From positions 248,001 through 312,000 of the forward strand of contig NZ_CBXV010000001.1 in the NCBI RefSeq assembly GCF_000820845.2: a stretch of 64,000 nucleotides of DNA, given 5' to 3'. Made by a program: the position numbers and the translations under genes. This document shows positions 47,122-56,974 of the stretch, in pieces (within the stretch, counting starts at the first letter, position 1; the number at the start of each line of letters is the position of its first letter). The DNA comes from Pyrinomonas methylaliphatogenes. Its GTDB lineage: Bacteria; Acidobacteriota; Blastocatellia; Pyrinomonadales; Pyrinomonadaceae. Below the pieces are notes generated by a model. The model worked only from the letters and a program-made list of their open reading frames with translations, had not been told where the DNA came from and ran no database searches.

Positions 47122-50100
47122 GAGGACTGCGTACACGGTCGGCGTGACGACGAGCGAGAAGAAGAAGCCGATCGCCAATCCGCCCATCACGGCGATGGCC
47201 AAAGGCTGCAAGAGGCTCGCGCCAGCGCCGATCGCCAACGCGAGCGGAAGAAGGCCGAGCATCGCCGCCAGACTTGTCATCAACACCGGGCGAAGGCGGC
47301 GACGTCCGGCATAGAGCAGAGCGTCTTTCAAGGCGTCTCCGCGCGCGCGCCGTTCATCCGCCGCGTCGAGCAGAAGGATGCCATTTTTGGCGACGATACC
47401 GACCACCATGATGATGCCCATCAGGCTGACGACGTTGAGCGTCATCTTCGTCAGAAAGAGCGCGGCGAGCGCGCCGCTCAAAGCGAGCACCGCTCCAATG
47501 ACGATCGCCGTTGGGTGAACGAAGGAGTGGAATTCGATGAGCAGGACGAGAAAGACTAGCGAAGTGGCGAGCACAAGCGTGATCAGCAGTTCGCGGAAGC
47601 TCTCTTGCTGTTCGCGATATAATCCGCCGAATTCCATTTCGACGCTGGGCGGCAAGATGACTTCTTTGGCCAGCCGTTCTTTGATGCGCGCGATGGCCGT
47701 GCCGAGATCCGTTCCCGACAGTCGTGCCGTAACCGCGACAGATTGTCGGAGACCATCGCGCGCGATCTCCGCTTGTCCGGGATCGTATTCCAGATCGGCC
47801 ACTTGGTCGAGCCGAAAGAGCGCGCCCGTGGCGCTCGATCGAACGAGCAGATTGCGCAGGAAATCGAGCGAATGGCGCGCCGTTTCAGGCATGATGACTC
47901 GAACTGGCAGCACGCGATCTTGTTGCAAGACGTTCGTCGCCGCGTCGCCACTCATCGCGATCGTGATCGCATTGGCGACTTCGGTCGCATCGACGCCTAA
48001 TTTAGCCGCGCGCGCGGAATCGATGCGGAAGGTGATGGCTGGGCCGCTGACGATGACGCCGTTGAAGGTGTCTACGACGCCTGGGACGCTCTTGATAGCT
48101 TCTTCGATCCGGCGCGCCGTTTGGTGCAACGCAGCCGGATCTTCGCCGAAGAGCCGGATCTCGATGGGCGCCGGTGAGCTCGTCAGATCGCCGATCAGAT
48201 CCGACAAGATCCCGACGAATTCGACGCGCAACGCGGGCTCGCTCTGTTCGATCTGTTGTCGCAGATCGTCTATGACTTCGCTCGTCGGGCGAGCGTGATC
48301 GGGTTTGAGTTTGACGAGAAAGTCGCCGGTGTTCGGTTCGGTGATGGCCAGCCCCAATTGCAGACCTGTACGTCGCGAATAGCTTTCGACCTCGGGCGTT
48401 TCGCGCAACATCTGTTCGACGTGACGCAACATGCGATCGGTTTCGGCGAGCGACGTCCCCGGCGGCGCGACATAGTCGAGGACGAAGGCGCTTTCGTCAA
48501 ACTCCGGAAGGAATTCCGATCCGGTCGCGCGGTAGAGAAAGAGCGCGCCAAGGACGATGGCGAGCGAAAGGATCGCCACCGCAGAGCGATGCGCAAGCGC
48601 CCAGTTCAGCAATCGCTCGTATCCATCGAGCGCGGTTCGCCACAAACGCCCGTCCGCCGATCCCTCAACCGGTTCATCGCTCAGCTCGCCCTTCGGTTTG
48701 TGATCTTCGATTTCGCCCTCTTCTCGCTCATCATGTGAGCGGACGAAGATGCGCGCGAGCGCCGGGGTCAAAGAGAGGGCGAGGGCGAGCGAAGTCAGCA
48801 GCGCGACGGCCATCGTCAGGGCGAGCGAACGGAAGAAGACTCCCGTCACGCCGCTCAGCAGCGAGAGCGGCAAAAAGACGACCACCGGCGTGATGGTCGA
48901 ACCGGTGATCGGAGCAGCGATCTCCGCTAGCGCCTGTTCGATCGCTTGACGTTTCGTTTGTCCACGCGCTAGGTGCGTGTGGATGTTCTCGACGACGACG
49001 ATCGCATCGTCTATCACCAAACCGATGGCCGCAGCTACCCCGCCCAGCGTCATCAGATCGAACGATAGTCCGACCAGGTACATCGCCAGAAAAGCGACGA
49101 GCACGGTGACAGGGATGACCATGGCGGCGATCAGCGTCGTCCTCCAGTCGCGCAGGAAGCCGTAGATGACGAGCGCGGAAAGGATCAGCCCGAGGATGAT
49201 CGCATCGCGGACTGACTTCATCGCGTCGCGCACGAGCAACGATTGATCGTAGAAAGGCGTGATCTTCACGTCTTTGGGAAGTTGCGCGCGCGCCTTCTCC
49301 AGCGCTGCCTTTACGGCATCGGCGACGGCGACGATGTTCGCGTCCGGTTGGCGCAAGATGTTGAGCAGAACGGCGGGTTGCCCATCGGCGGTGACGATGG
49401 TGTATTTCGGTTCGGCGCTCGCACGCACGTCGGCCACATCGGCGACGGTGACCGGCGCGTTGTTCGCGTTGGCGATGACGATCGAACCGATTTGATCGGG
49501 CGTTGCGGGCTGACCATTGATGAGCACCAATTGAAGCTGATGGTTCTCTTCGACGAGACCCGGCGAGGCGATGAGCGAAGATCGCTTGATGGCATCGGCT
49601 ACTTGTTGCGGAGTCAGCCCATGCGCGTTCAAGCGCTCTGGATCGAGGACGACGTGATATTCGCGCACGTCGCCGCCGACGATCTGAACGTCAGCGACTC
49701 CGGGCAGACGCGCAAGCTGCGGTTTGATCGTGTAGACCGCCAGATCGCGCAAGAAGGCCGGATCGCGCGCCGTCGAGGTGAGGCTATAACCCATGATGGG
49801 AAAGACGGCGAAGGTCAAACGTTCGACGCGACGGACCGACACGGTCGGCGGCAACGTCGTCAGCAGTTGCGACAGTCGCGCCTGCACGAGTTGCAGCGCT
49901 TGGACCATATCCACATTCCACGCGAAGAAGAGGTTGATCTCACACGAACCGCGCCCGGTCGCCGATTTGATGCGGACGATGCCGGGGATGCCTTTCATCG
50001 CTTCTTCGACAGGGCGCGTGACTGAAACGAGCATCTGTTGTGCCGGGACGACGCCGTCATCGAGAATGATGATGATGCGCGGAAAATCGGTCTGCGGGAA

Positions 50101-50208
50101 GAGGGCCGATGGCAGACGCCAAGCGGCCAGCAACCCAGCTGCGCACAGGAGAAGCGCGAGGACCAGAACGGCCCGTTCCTGTTTGATGATGAAGGACATC
50201 GGATTCAT
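47104..50208 (-). CDS. RND-family efflux pump, inner-membrane component (AcrB/MdtB type)
   Basis: 1034 aa, the usual RND length. The membrane domain starts with ILVLALLLCAAGLLAAWRL-type hydrophobics; the fourth helix carries the proton-relay aspartates in GLVIDDAIVVVENIHTHLARG; the second half repeats the fold (VVGIVAKNGILLLDAADERRARG). Two large periplasmic loops have FPIMGYSLTS and VADLEYDPGQAEIAR. HAE-type drug or solvent efflux is more likely than metal efflux because the metal-type methionines are not obvious, but this is not settled. It starts 95 bp after the adaptor stop. Confidence 0.92.
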   Translation of the reverse strand: MNPMSFIIKQERAVLVLALLLCAAGLLAAWRLPSALFPQTDFPRIIIILDDGVVPAQQMLVSVTRPVEEAMKGIPGIVRIKSATGRGSCEINLFFAWNVDMVQALQLVQARLSQLLTTLPPTVSVRRVERLTFAVFPIMGYSLTSTARDPAFLRDLAVYTIKPQLARLPGVADVQIVGGDVREYHVVLDPERLNAHGLTPQQVADAIKRSSLIASPGLVEENHQLQLVLINGQPATPDQIGSIVIANANNAPVTVADVADVRASAEPKYTIVTADGQPAVLLNILRQPDANIVAVADAVKAALEKARAQLPKDVKITPFYDQSLLVRDAMKSVRDAIILGLILSALVIYGFLRDWRTTLIAAMVIPVTVLVAFLAMYLVGLSFDLMTLGGVAAAIGLVIDDAIVVVENIHTHLARGQTKRQAIEQALAEIAAPITGSTITPVVVFLPLSLLSGVTGVFFRSLALTMAVALLTSLALALSLTPALARIFVRSHDEREEGEIEDHKPKGELSDEPVEGSADGRLWRTALDGYERLLNWALAHRSAVAILSLAIVLGALFLYRATGSEFLPEFDESAFVLDYVAPPGTSLAETDRMLRHVEQMLRETPEVESYSRRTGLQLGLAITEPNTGDFLVKLKPDHARPTSEVIDDLRQQIEQSEPALRVEFVGILSDLIGDLTSSPAPIEIRLFGEDPAALHQTARRIEEAIKSVPGVVDTFNGVIVSGPAITFRIDSARAAKLGVDATEVANAITIAMSGDAATNVLQQDRVLPVRVIMPETARHSLDFLRNLLVRSSATGALFRLDQVADLEYDPGQAEIARDGLRQSVAVTARLSGTDLGTAIARIKERLAKEVILPPSVEMEFGGLYREQQESFRELLITLVLATSLVFLVLLIEFHSFVHPTAIVIGAVLALSGALAALFLTKMTLNVVSLMGIIMVVGIVAKNGILLLDAADERRARGDALKDALLYAGRRRLRPVLMTSLAAMLGLLPLALAIGAGASLLQPLAIAVMGGLAIGFFFSLVVTPTVYAVLEEEKN

Positions 50209-50303
50209 CGTCGATTTGACCGATCAAGTGGCGCGTCGTTCGATCGACCCTTGATTCTTGATCGCTTGCGCGTCGTTTCGTGCGAGCGGCGAACGAAATG
50301 AAA

Positions 50304-51707
50304 TCACGATCTTTCCTCTTCGATCTTGACTTTCGTTCCGTCGGGCAGAGCGTAGTTGCCTTCGACGATGACCAGTTCGCCTCCTTGCAAACCGGATCTG
50401 ATTTCGGCGAGCGACGACGTGCGGATGCCGACCGTCACTTTCACTTCGTGCGCTATCTGTTGCTGATCGACGACCATTACTATCCCTTCGTCGAAGCCCC
50501 CGGTCGTGAAAGTGATCGCTGAAAGCGGGACGACTATGGTGTCATCCGCTCTTCGCGTCGTGACGGTGACGCGCGCGGCGCTTCCGACCCGCAGCCTTCC
50601 ACCGGCGTTATTGAGTGTGATCCAAACCTCGACCATCCTGTTGTTGGGATCGCTCGAACGGCTGACGAGCGTCACCGGTCCAGTCAAAGTCTCTCCGGGC
50701 GAGTCCATCGGCTGGACCGTCGCCGCGTCGCCGACCTTCAACTCATCGGCGACCGTGTCGGGGAATTGAGCCTTCACGATCACCGAAGATGTGTCGGCGA
50801 TGGCGACGAGGCGCGAGCCGGGCGCGACGTACTCGCCTTGGAATTGATATTGATCCGTGATGATGCCGGAGATCGGCGCGCGCACGGTCGCGTAACTGAT
50901 CTGCGTGTTGAGCGAAGCGAGACGTTCTTCAGCCTGTTTGACGCGCGCTTGCGCTGCCGCGCGATCGGTCGGATTGATCGTGCGCGCGCGCAATTCCGCC
51001 GTCCGCTCCGCCAGACGTAAGCGGTTCTCTGCGGTGGTGAGCGCAAGCTGCGCCGCTTCCAACTCTTTCAACGCGATGCCGCCCTGTTCATAAAGCGCGC
51101 GCCGCCGTTCATACAAAGCGCGCGCGTTCTGCAGTTCGGCGCGCGCATCGCGCAGTTCACGCTCCGTCTGTACGTCAGTTTGCGGGATCGAACCGGCGCT
51201 CAAATTGCGTAGATTCAATCGCGCCTCCTCAAGCGCCGCAGCGGCTTCAGCCCGCTGCGCTTCGAGATCGCGCACGTCTATCACGGCGATCACGTCGCCT
51301 TTGCGGACGAAAGCGTTTTTCAGGAGGCGCATCCGTTTGATCTGGCCACTCGTGCGCGCGCTCACCACGGCCTGCTCGTGCGGTGAAATGGTGCCGAGCG
51401 CCGCGACCTGCGCCGCGATCGATCGGCGTTCGGCGCGCGCAACGCGGACGCTGACGATCGGATTGGACGATTGATCTTCCTCGCCGTTACGGTTCGTAGC
51501 GAACCATGCGGCGATGAGCGCGAGCGAAACCGTTGAAGCGATCAATAGGAACCGCCTTCGATTCGCTTTCGGTTTGAGCGATGGATTCAAAGCTGAACCC
51601 ACGCGTGCCCCATCTTCGGCATCCGCCTCATGCGAGGCGACGGTTTCCGCTGTAAGATGCGCTTTGTTCTCTCGTTCTGACATGGTCGAACTTCGCTCCG
51701 CCGTCAC
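50304..51707 (-). CDS. RND periplasmic adaptor (HlyD/AcrA-type membrane-fusion protein)
   Basis: 467 aa. GTG 51707 overlaps the TolC stop (four bases); ATG 51683 is an alternative start with eight fewer residues. A transmembrane anchor (residues about 50-66, RRFLLIASTVSLALIAAWF) precedes a barrel-sandwich half (VVSARTSGQIKRMRLLKNAFVRKGDVI), a long coiled coil (residues 150-260, rich in Ala/Glu/Arg), the second half (ISYATVRAPISGIITDQYQF), and beta-barrel plus membrane-proximal domains. It links the RND pump to the TolC channel. Confidence 0.9.
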   Translation of the reverse strand: MTAERSSTMSERENKAHLTAETVASHEADAEDGARVGSALNPSLKPKANRRRFLLIASTVSLALIAAWFATNRNGEEDQSSNPIVSVRVARAERRSIAAQVAALGTISPHEQAVVSARTSGQIKRMRLLKNAFVRKGDVIAVIDVRDLEAQRAEAAAALEEARLNLRNLSAGSIPQTDVQTERELRDARAELQNARALYERRRALYEQGGIALKELEAAQLALTTAENRLRLAERTAELRARTINPTDRAAAQARVKQAEERLASLNTQISYATVRAPISGIITDQYQFQGEYVAPGSRLVAIADTSSVIVKAQFPDTVADELKVGDAATVQPMDSPGETLTGPVTLVSRSSDPNNRMVEVWITLNNAGGRLRVGSAARVTVTTRRADDTIVVPLSAITFTTGGFDEGIVMVVDQQQIAHEVKVTVGIRTSSLAEIRSGLQGGELVIVEGNYALPDGTKVKIEEERS

Positions 51708-53083
51708 TTCCCAGTAGCCTGTTTTAGACGCGCTCGTGCGACTTGATAGTCGTAGATCGCTTGATAAAGCGCTGCTTGCTGGGCGACCAGCGTCGTTTGC
51801 GCGTCGGTCACTTCGATGATGCTGGCTTCGCCAGCGCGATAGCGCGCGATTGACGTGCGCAGATTACTCTCCGCCGCTTTGACGCTCTCGCCGATCGTGC
51901 GCAGCCGGCGCAGCGCGGCGAGCGCTTGCGCGCGCGCATCGTTGAACTCTTGGATGAAACGGCGGCGCGCGAGCGCAAGTTCGGAATCGGTCACTTGCGC
52001 GCGAAGCAGGGCTTGTCGTTCGCGACTGCGGCTTGCGCCCCAATCGAAGATGGGTATCGCGAGGCCGACGGTCGCCGTCAGTCCGGCATTTTGACCTGCG
52101 TGAAACAGCGAGCTTGAGTCGCTGCCGCCGCCGAAAGAGTAAGTGATCTGGGGACGGCGTTCGGCGCGGGCCAGTCTGGCTTCTTCGAGCGAAGCGCGCC
52201 GTTCGGCTTCAAGCTGAGCCAGCTCCGGTCGTTGCTGGACCAGATCCGCAGCATAGCGTTCGAGCTCACCTTCTTGCGGCATGGCGGCGAGCAGGTCGCG
52301 AACGGCGATCGGTTGCGCCTCGCTATAACCGATGAGCGCGCGTAAGAGATTGGCTGCGACCGTCTCCTCGGTTCGGGCGCGCTCCAGCTCATCGCGCCGC
52401 GTCGCCGTTTGCACTTGCGCGCGCACGAGATCCACTGGCGCTACTTCGCCGCCGTCCAATAGAAGCCGCGTGATCCGTTCGAACTCTTCCGCCGCCGCTA
52501 GGTTGCGTTCGGCAGCTTGCCGCCGCGCCGTCGTTAAAGCCAGTTGATAATAGGCTTCTGTCGTCGCAAAGATGAGTTCACGACGCGCAGCTTCGGTTCC
52601 AGCTCGTGCCGCTTCTAGCAACGCGCGCGCACGCCCGAGATTGGCGCGCAAGCGCCCGGAAAGGTCCACTTCTCCGCCGACCGAGAGCAGCAGTTGATAT
52701 TCGTTAATGGCGTTAGCGGCGATGAAGCTCGGCGCGGTCGCGCCCTGCATGCCGCTCGGCGAGGTATAGATGTATGAAGAGCCGAGTTGCACGCGCGGGC
52801 GAAAAGCCGCGCGCGCCTGGGCCAGTTCCTCCTGCGCGATGAACTGATTGAGTTCAGCTTGCCGAAAGGTAGAGACCTGTCGCAGCGCAAGATCGATGGC
52901 GTTCTCCAGCGAGAGCGGAGACTCGGTCGGCTGGCGATCGCCAATGGATACGGATCGACCTGTCCCGACCGCCGAAAGAGATGGTCCGGAGGTGGGTCGT
53001 GAAAGTTCATCTTGGCCGCGGGCGGTTGGCTGTAGAGCGATGAACAGGGCGAGCGTCAAGCAACGTGATCGGATGAATCTCAT
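51704..53083 (-). CDS. TolC-family outer-membrane efflux protein
   Basis: 459 aa with a signal peptide (CLTLALFIALQPTARGQ). Two outer-membrane-efflux repeats are evident: SLENAIDLALRQVSTFRQAELN, QARAAFRPRVQLGSSYIYT, and in the second half AERRPQITYSFGGGSD and VGLAIPIFDWGASRSRERQA. The long helical stretches contain many Ala-Arg-Glu. It is the first gene of the operon TolC-adaptor-pump. Confidence 0.92.
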   Translation of the reverse strand: MRFIRSRCLTLALFIALQPTARGQDELSRPTSGPSLSAVGTGRSVSIGDRQPTESPLSLENAIDLALRQVSTFRQAELNQFIAQEELAQARAAFRPRVQLGSSYIYTSPSGMQGATAPSFIAANAINEYQLLLSVGGEVDLSGRLRANLGRARALLEAARAGTEAARRELIFATTEAYYQLALTTARRQAAERNLAAAEEFERITRLLLDGGEVAPVDLVRAQVQTATRRDELERARTEETVAANLLRALIGYSEAQPIAVRDLLAAMPQEGELERYAADLVQQRPELAQLEAERRASLEEARLARAERRPQITYSFGGGSDSSSLFHAGQNAGLTATVGLAIPIFDWGASRSRERQALLRAQVTDSELALARRRFIQEFNDARAQALAALRRLRTIGESVKAAESNLRTSIARYRAGEASIIEVTDAQTTLVAQQAALYQAIYDYQVARARLKQATGK

Positions 53084-53544
53084 CTCTATCGCAACGACTG
53101 ATTTCCCTTTTGAATGATTCGGCGCGACCCGTCGCTCGTATCGCGCGTCCTCTGGCGCTCAATCGAAAGACAGGATTTCGCTCTCGCGCGCGGAATAGAT
53201 TCCTCGAAACTCGTCCTCAAATTTCATCCAAAATCCTCCCCGTAAAGCGCGCCTTTTCGACAGCGCATTCTACGTTGCAGAAGATAAACGGAAGATTAAT
53301 TCCTTCGGAAGCGACGATCCACTCGAGAACGTATTTGAACTGCACCTAGGATTGCACAACCGAAGCGGCGACGATCTCGGAAGCGACGGTCGGCTGGAGA
53401 GTGTATTTGAACCTTATGCGCGAACTTTCGGGGATCTCGGCCCATCCGGTCATTCGTGCCGGAATCGGCTGACGGATTCGCCTCGTAACGCAGGCTAAGC
53501 CACGATGATGATCGCCCTTTCGCGGGCCGTGAAGAGGCGAGGAC
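53084..53544. other. 461-bp spacer between the efflux operon and the sensor kinase gene
   Basis: No convincing gene is seen. The part 53305-53410 holds two direct repeats (next entry). It is the only sizeable room for efflux-operon promoters read to the left, but no near-consensus pair was found. Confidence 0.6.
53305..53410. repeat. direct repeat pair, period 72 bp
   Basis: Copies begin at 53305 and 53377 with CGGAAGCGACG; after a variable part both continue GAGA, then GTATTTGAAC. About 26 of 35 positions agree. They lie upstream of the TolC gene. Confidence 0.55.
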
Positions 53545-55056
53545 TTATCCGGCCACTTGGTTTTGCGCGGCTAACTCGGAGCGTAGGGGCAAGCGGGCGG
53601 CGAAAGTGCTGCCGGTTTCATCTGATCGGACCAGCTCGATCTTCCCACCGTGCACAGCAGCGATCCATGCGGCGATGGAAAGGCCGAGGCCGGCGCCGCT
53701 TCCTGCTCCCGCCATCTCGGAGCGCGAACGCGCTGGGTCCAGCCGCCAGAATCGCTCGAAGATGCGCGATTGCGCCTCGGGCGGAATGCCGGGACCGGCA
53801 TCGCTGATCGTGATCACGTAGTGCGTCGAATCGCGCTTGCAGATCGCTCGTACCGCGCTCGCCCGCTTCGTGTACTTTATCGCGTTGTCGAGCAGGTTGA
53901 TGAGCATTCGCCGGATCAAATTTTCGTCGCCGTTGAAGATGAGTTCGCGATCGTATTCGGCGCAGAGCTTGACGCCGCGATGGGCTGCGAGCGTACGCAT
54001 GGCGTGAACGACCTCTTCGAGCAATTCGTCCAGATAAAAGTTCGTCGGCGCAAGCGGGTACTGTCCGGCATCGGCTCGCGCGAGCAAGAGAAGATCTTCG
54101 ACGATGCGCGCCATGCGTCGTCCTTCGTCGTAGACGATCTCTAGCGATTCGCGCAATTCTTCGGAAGAGCGATCTCCGCGCGAGAGGGCCACCTCCGCTT
54201 CGCCGCAGATGATCGCCACAGGCGTGCGCAGTTCGTGTGAGGCGTCGGCCATAAAACGCCGCTGCTGTTCGAAGGACGTTTGCAGGCGAGCGAGCAGTCC
54301 GTTGATCACCGCAGCCAACTGGCCCAGTTCATCGTGTTCATTGATGATGGGCAGTCGCTCGTCGAGATTGGCGGCGCTGATCGAGGCCGCCCGTGCGCTC
54401 ATCTCGCTCACCGGAGCGAGGCTGCGGCGCGCGAGAAAATAGCCGCCGAAGCCGGCAAGCAGCAGTGAGAGCGGAATGGCGGCGAGGAAGACCAGGCGCA
54501 ATCTTTGCAGAGTCTCATGCCGGTCATGGAGCGAGCGAAGCGCTAGCACCTCATAAGTCTGGCCGCGGAATTTCAAGGTGCGGGCGAAGGCGCGCCATTC
54601 CTCTCCCCCAAGGCGCAGGCTCGCATATGCCTTCCCATCACGCGATGCTCGAGCGAGCAAGGACTCGACCTTTCGAGTCAGTCTCTCTCTGCTAGCCCAT
54701 GGTAATTGAGAATTGGGAGCGAATATGAGTCGGGCGTTCGCATCGTAGACGAACAGGCGGTAGTTCTCCATCTGAAAGTCGCTCGCTTCGCGGGCGACCA
54801 ATTCCGCATCGGATCCAGCGTTGCTTTCTGTCTGCGCGTTGTTGATTTCGCGCTCTAGGGCGCTAGCCGCTTCGGCGAGCAGCTTATCTATCTGCGCATC
54901 GGATGAGTTGATGAACAACAGAAAGGCGGAGGAGGCGAAGGCGAGAAGCGTTAGGGCGAGGATGATCGAATACCACAAAGTCAATCGCGCGCGCACTGAC
55001 ATGCGACGACCTTTCGTCAACCACTCGGCGAAAAGGCGCGCGCAGCTAGCTTTCAT
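53545..55056 (-). CDS. sensor histidine kinase (EnvZ/CusS type)
   Basis: 503 aa from ATG 55056, overlapping the response-regulator stop by eleven bases; ATG 55002 with AAAGG eight bases upstream is a plausible alternative. Two membrane segments flank a periplasmic domain; a HAMP segment (ARRSLAPVSEMSARAASISA) follows. DHp: FMADASHELRTPVAIICGEA with the phospho-His. ATPase: MLINLLDNAIKYTK (N box), ISDAGPGIPPEA (G1), IFERFWRLDPARS and GSGAGLGLSIAAWIA (G2). It should pair with the adjacent regulator. The orientation next to the efflux operon suggests envelope or toxicant sensing. Confidence 0.92.
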   Translation of the reverse strand: MKASCARLFAEWLTKGRRMSVRARLTLWYSIILALTLLAFASSAFLLFINSSDAQIDKLLAEAASALEREINNAQTESNAGSDAELVAREASDFQMENYRLFVYDANARLIFAPNSQLPWASRERLTRKVESLLARASRDGKAYASLRLGGEEWRAFARTLKFRGQTYEVLALRSLHDRHETLQRLRLVFLAAIPLSLLLAGFGGYFLARRSLAPVSEMSARAASISAANLDERLPIINEHDELGQLAAVINGLLARLQTSFEQQRRFMADASHELRTPVAIICGEAEVALSRGDRSSEELRESLEIVYDEGRRMARIVEDLLLLARADAGQYPLAPTNFYLDELLEEVVHAMRTLAAHRGVKLCAEYDRELIFNGDENLIRRMLINLLDNAIKYTKRASAVRAICKRDSTHYVITISDAGPGIPPEAQSRIFERFWRLDPARSRSEMAGAGSGAGLGLSIAAWIAAVHGGKIELVRSDETGSTFAARLPLRSELAAQNQVAG

Positions 55057-55744
55057 GAAGATCCATCGTGTCCGCGGGCTCCAGTAAGACATATCCTGCG
55101 CCCCGTCGCGTGTGAATGAGCGGTGTGCCGAAGGGCTCGTCAATTTTGCGCCGCAGGCGATTGATATAGACTTCGATCAGGTTCGAGAACGGATCGAAGC
55201 GCTCATCCCAAACGTGTTCGGCGATCTCTTCGCGCCGGACGATGCGTCCGGCATTGCGGGCTAGATACTCAAGCAGCGCGTATTCTTTAGCCGTAAGCTC
55301 GATAGGCTGCCCGCCGCGGCGGACACGCTGCCCGTTGGTATCGATCTCGAGATCGGCGATCCTTATGATGCTCGGTCGAAGTTCATCGCTGCGGCGCAGT
55401 AGGGCACGCAAACGAGCCATCAGCTCTTTGAAAGCGAAAGGCTTCGTCAAATAATCGTCAGCTCCTAAGTCTAACCCGCGCACCCGATCTTCAACCGCAT
55501 CGCGCGCGGTGAGAAGAAGGATGGGGCGGCGCCACCCCTTTTGGCGCAATTCGCGGCAAACTTCGAAGCCATCTCTTTTGGGCAGCATTACATCGAGAAT
55601 GGCGATGTCGTAGTCATTGATTTCGACCTTGTAGAGCGCTTCATCGCCATCTGCGGCGACATCAACGGCATAAGCCTGTTCCCGCAGCCCACGCGCGATG
55701 AGACGCGCCATACGCGGATCATCTTCGGCAAGTAAAACGCGCAT
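55046..55744 (-). CDS. OmpR/PhoB-family response regulator
   Basis: 232 aa. Receiver: VLLAEDDPRMARLI, Asp51 in AILDVMLPKRDGFEV, LLTARDAVEDRVRGLDLGAD and LTKPFAFKELMARL. Winged-helix DNA-binding domain: IELTAKEYALLEYLARNAGR, HVWDERFDPFSNLIEVYINR and IHTRRGAGYVLL. It resembles the CusR/QseB branch. The kinase gene overlaps its 3' end, so the two are coupled. Confidence 0.94.
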   Translation of the reverse strand: MRVLLAEDDPRMARLIARGLREQAYAVDVAADGDEALYKVEINDYDIAILDVMLPKRDGFEVCRELRQKGWRRPILLLTARDAVEDRVRGLDLGADDYLTKPFAFKELMARLRALLRRSDELRPSIIRIADLEIDTNGQRVRRGGQPIELTAKEYALLEYLARNAGRIVRREEIAEHVWDERFDPFSNLIEVYINRLRRKIDEPFGTPLIHTRRGAGYVLLEPADTMDLHES

Positions 55745-55814
55745 AAGGAGTCGCTCTGGCGACGATGTGATTAGTCTAGCGATTGCGTTCGGGGAAATAA
55801 AAGCGCGCGGCGTC

Positions 55815-55834
55815 TAAAAATCGCCCCCGGGGCG
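55815..55834 (-). terminator. rho-independent terminator after the TerC gene
   Basis: On the minus strand CGCCC-CGG-GGGCG (55834-55822) forms a short GC stem, followed by ATTTTTA (55821-55815). It lies 43 bp beyond the TerC stop and separates that gene from the two-component pair. Confidence 0.55.
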
Positions 55835-55876
55835 GACCGTTTGCGGCTCAGGTCGCTGCGATCTCCCAATCGGTTG

Positions 55877-56860
55877 CTAGAGTTCTTCGGACGTGACCTC
55901 TTGTTCGGTCTTCTCTTTGGGGGCGGATAGAGCGCGCCGGGGCCAGATGAGCGAAGCGATGATGGAGATAGCGAGCACCGCTACGACGATCGAAAGCGGG
56001 AGGATCGGCGAGATATGATAACCATACCGCTCTTCGATGACATCTTCGGCCAACATCTTGAACCCGATGAAGATCAGGACGATCGAAAGGCCAATCCTAA
56101 GGTAGTGGAATCGCTCGACGACTTTCGCGAGGAGAAAGTAGAAGGTGCGCAGCCCCAGGATGGCAAAGACATTCGAGGTGTAGACGATAAATGGATCGCG
56201 CGTTACAGCGAAGATGGCCGGGATGGAATCGACGGCGAAGACCAGATCGGTCGTCTCGACCATCACCAGAACGAGGAAGAGTAGCGTCCCGTTCAAACGA
56301 CCGCGGACGCGCGTGAAGAACTTCTCGCCTTCGTAATGCTTCGTGATCGGAACGTATCGGGTGACGAAGCGCACCACGGGATTCTGCTCCGGGTGAATCT
56401 CCGTCTCCTCTTCGCGCAACATGCGAATCCCCGTGAAGATGAGGAACGCGCCGAAGATGTAGATTATCCAGTGGAAGCGGTTGATGAGCGCCGCGCCCAT
56501 CAGGATCATCACCGCGCGCATCACCAGCGCGCCCAACACGCCCCAAAAGAGGACGCGGTGTTGGTATTCGCTGGGGACGCGAAAATAAGAGAAGATCAGA
56601 AGGAAGACGAAGAGATTGTCGACCGAGAGCGAGAGTTCGATAAGATAACCGGTCAGAAACTCTACGCCTTTGACGTGGCCGAGTTGATGGAAAACGCCCG
56701 CCGCAAAGATGAGCGCCAGCGAAATCCAAATGATGCTCCAAGTGATCGCCTGACGCGAACTAATAACGCGCGATCGGCGATTGAGGAGCCCAAGATCGAC
56801 AGCGAGCAATAGAAGGATGAAGAGCGTAAATCCGCCCCAAGCCCATATCGAGTGCTCCAT
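55877..56860 (-). CDS. TerC-family integral membrane protein
   Basis: 327 aa from ATG 56860. About eight membrane segments with the two TerC acidic motifs: ELSLSVDNLFVFLLIF in the first half and VETTDLVFAVDSIPAIFAVT in the second, both holding the D-x-x-x-x-D pattern expected to bind a cation. GLRTFYFLLAKVVERFHYLR follows. Members have been linked to tellurite resistance and to manganese export. The C-terminus is highly charged (KEKTEQEVTSEEL). Confidence 0.9.
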   Translation of the reverse strand: MEHSIWAWGGFTLFILLLLAVDLGLLNRRSRVISSRQAITWSIIWISLALIFAAGVFHQLGHVKGVEFLTGYLIELSLSVDNLFVFLLIFSYFRVPSEYQHRVLFWGVLGALVMRAVMILMGAALINRFHWIIYIFGAFLIFTGIRMLREEETEIHPEQNPVVRFVTRYVPITKHYEGEKFFTRVRGRLNGTLLFLVLVMVETTDLVFAVDSIPAIFAVTRDPFIVYTSNVFAILGLRTFYFLLAKVVERFHYLRIGLSIVLIFIGFKMLAEDVIEERYGYHISPILPLSIVVAVLAISIIASLIWPRRALSAPKEKTEQEVTSEEL

Positions 56861-56974
56861 GCTGGTTAGATATAGCATCCGCTCTTCGAGAGAGGCAATC
56901 TGCGACGCGGCGAGCTTGCGCTGCGGCGAATAAACTCCTTAAGCTGTGATGGCGAAGGGAGCGCAAAATAGACG

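Noticed and set aside
47104-53083. Assigning the efflux operon to metal export because of the nearby OmpR-type pair
   Set aside because: The pump lacks clear metal-site methionine clusters by eye, and regulator similarity alone does not fix the substrate.
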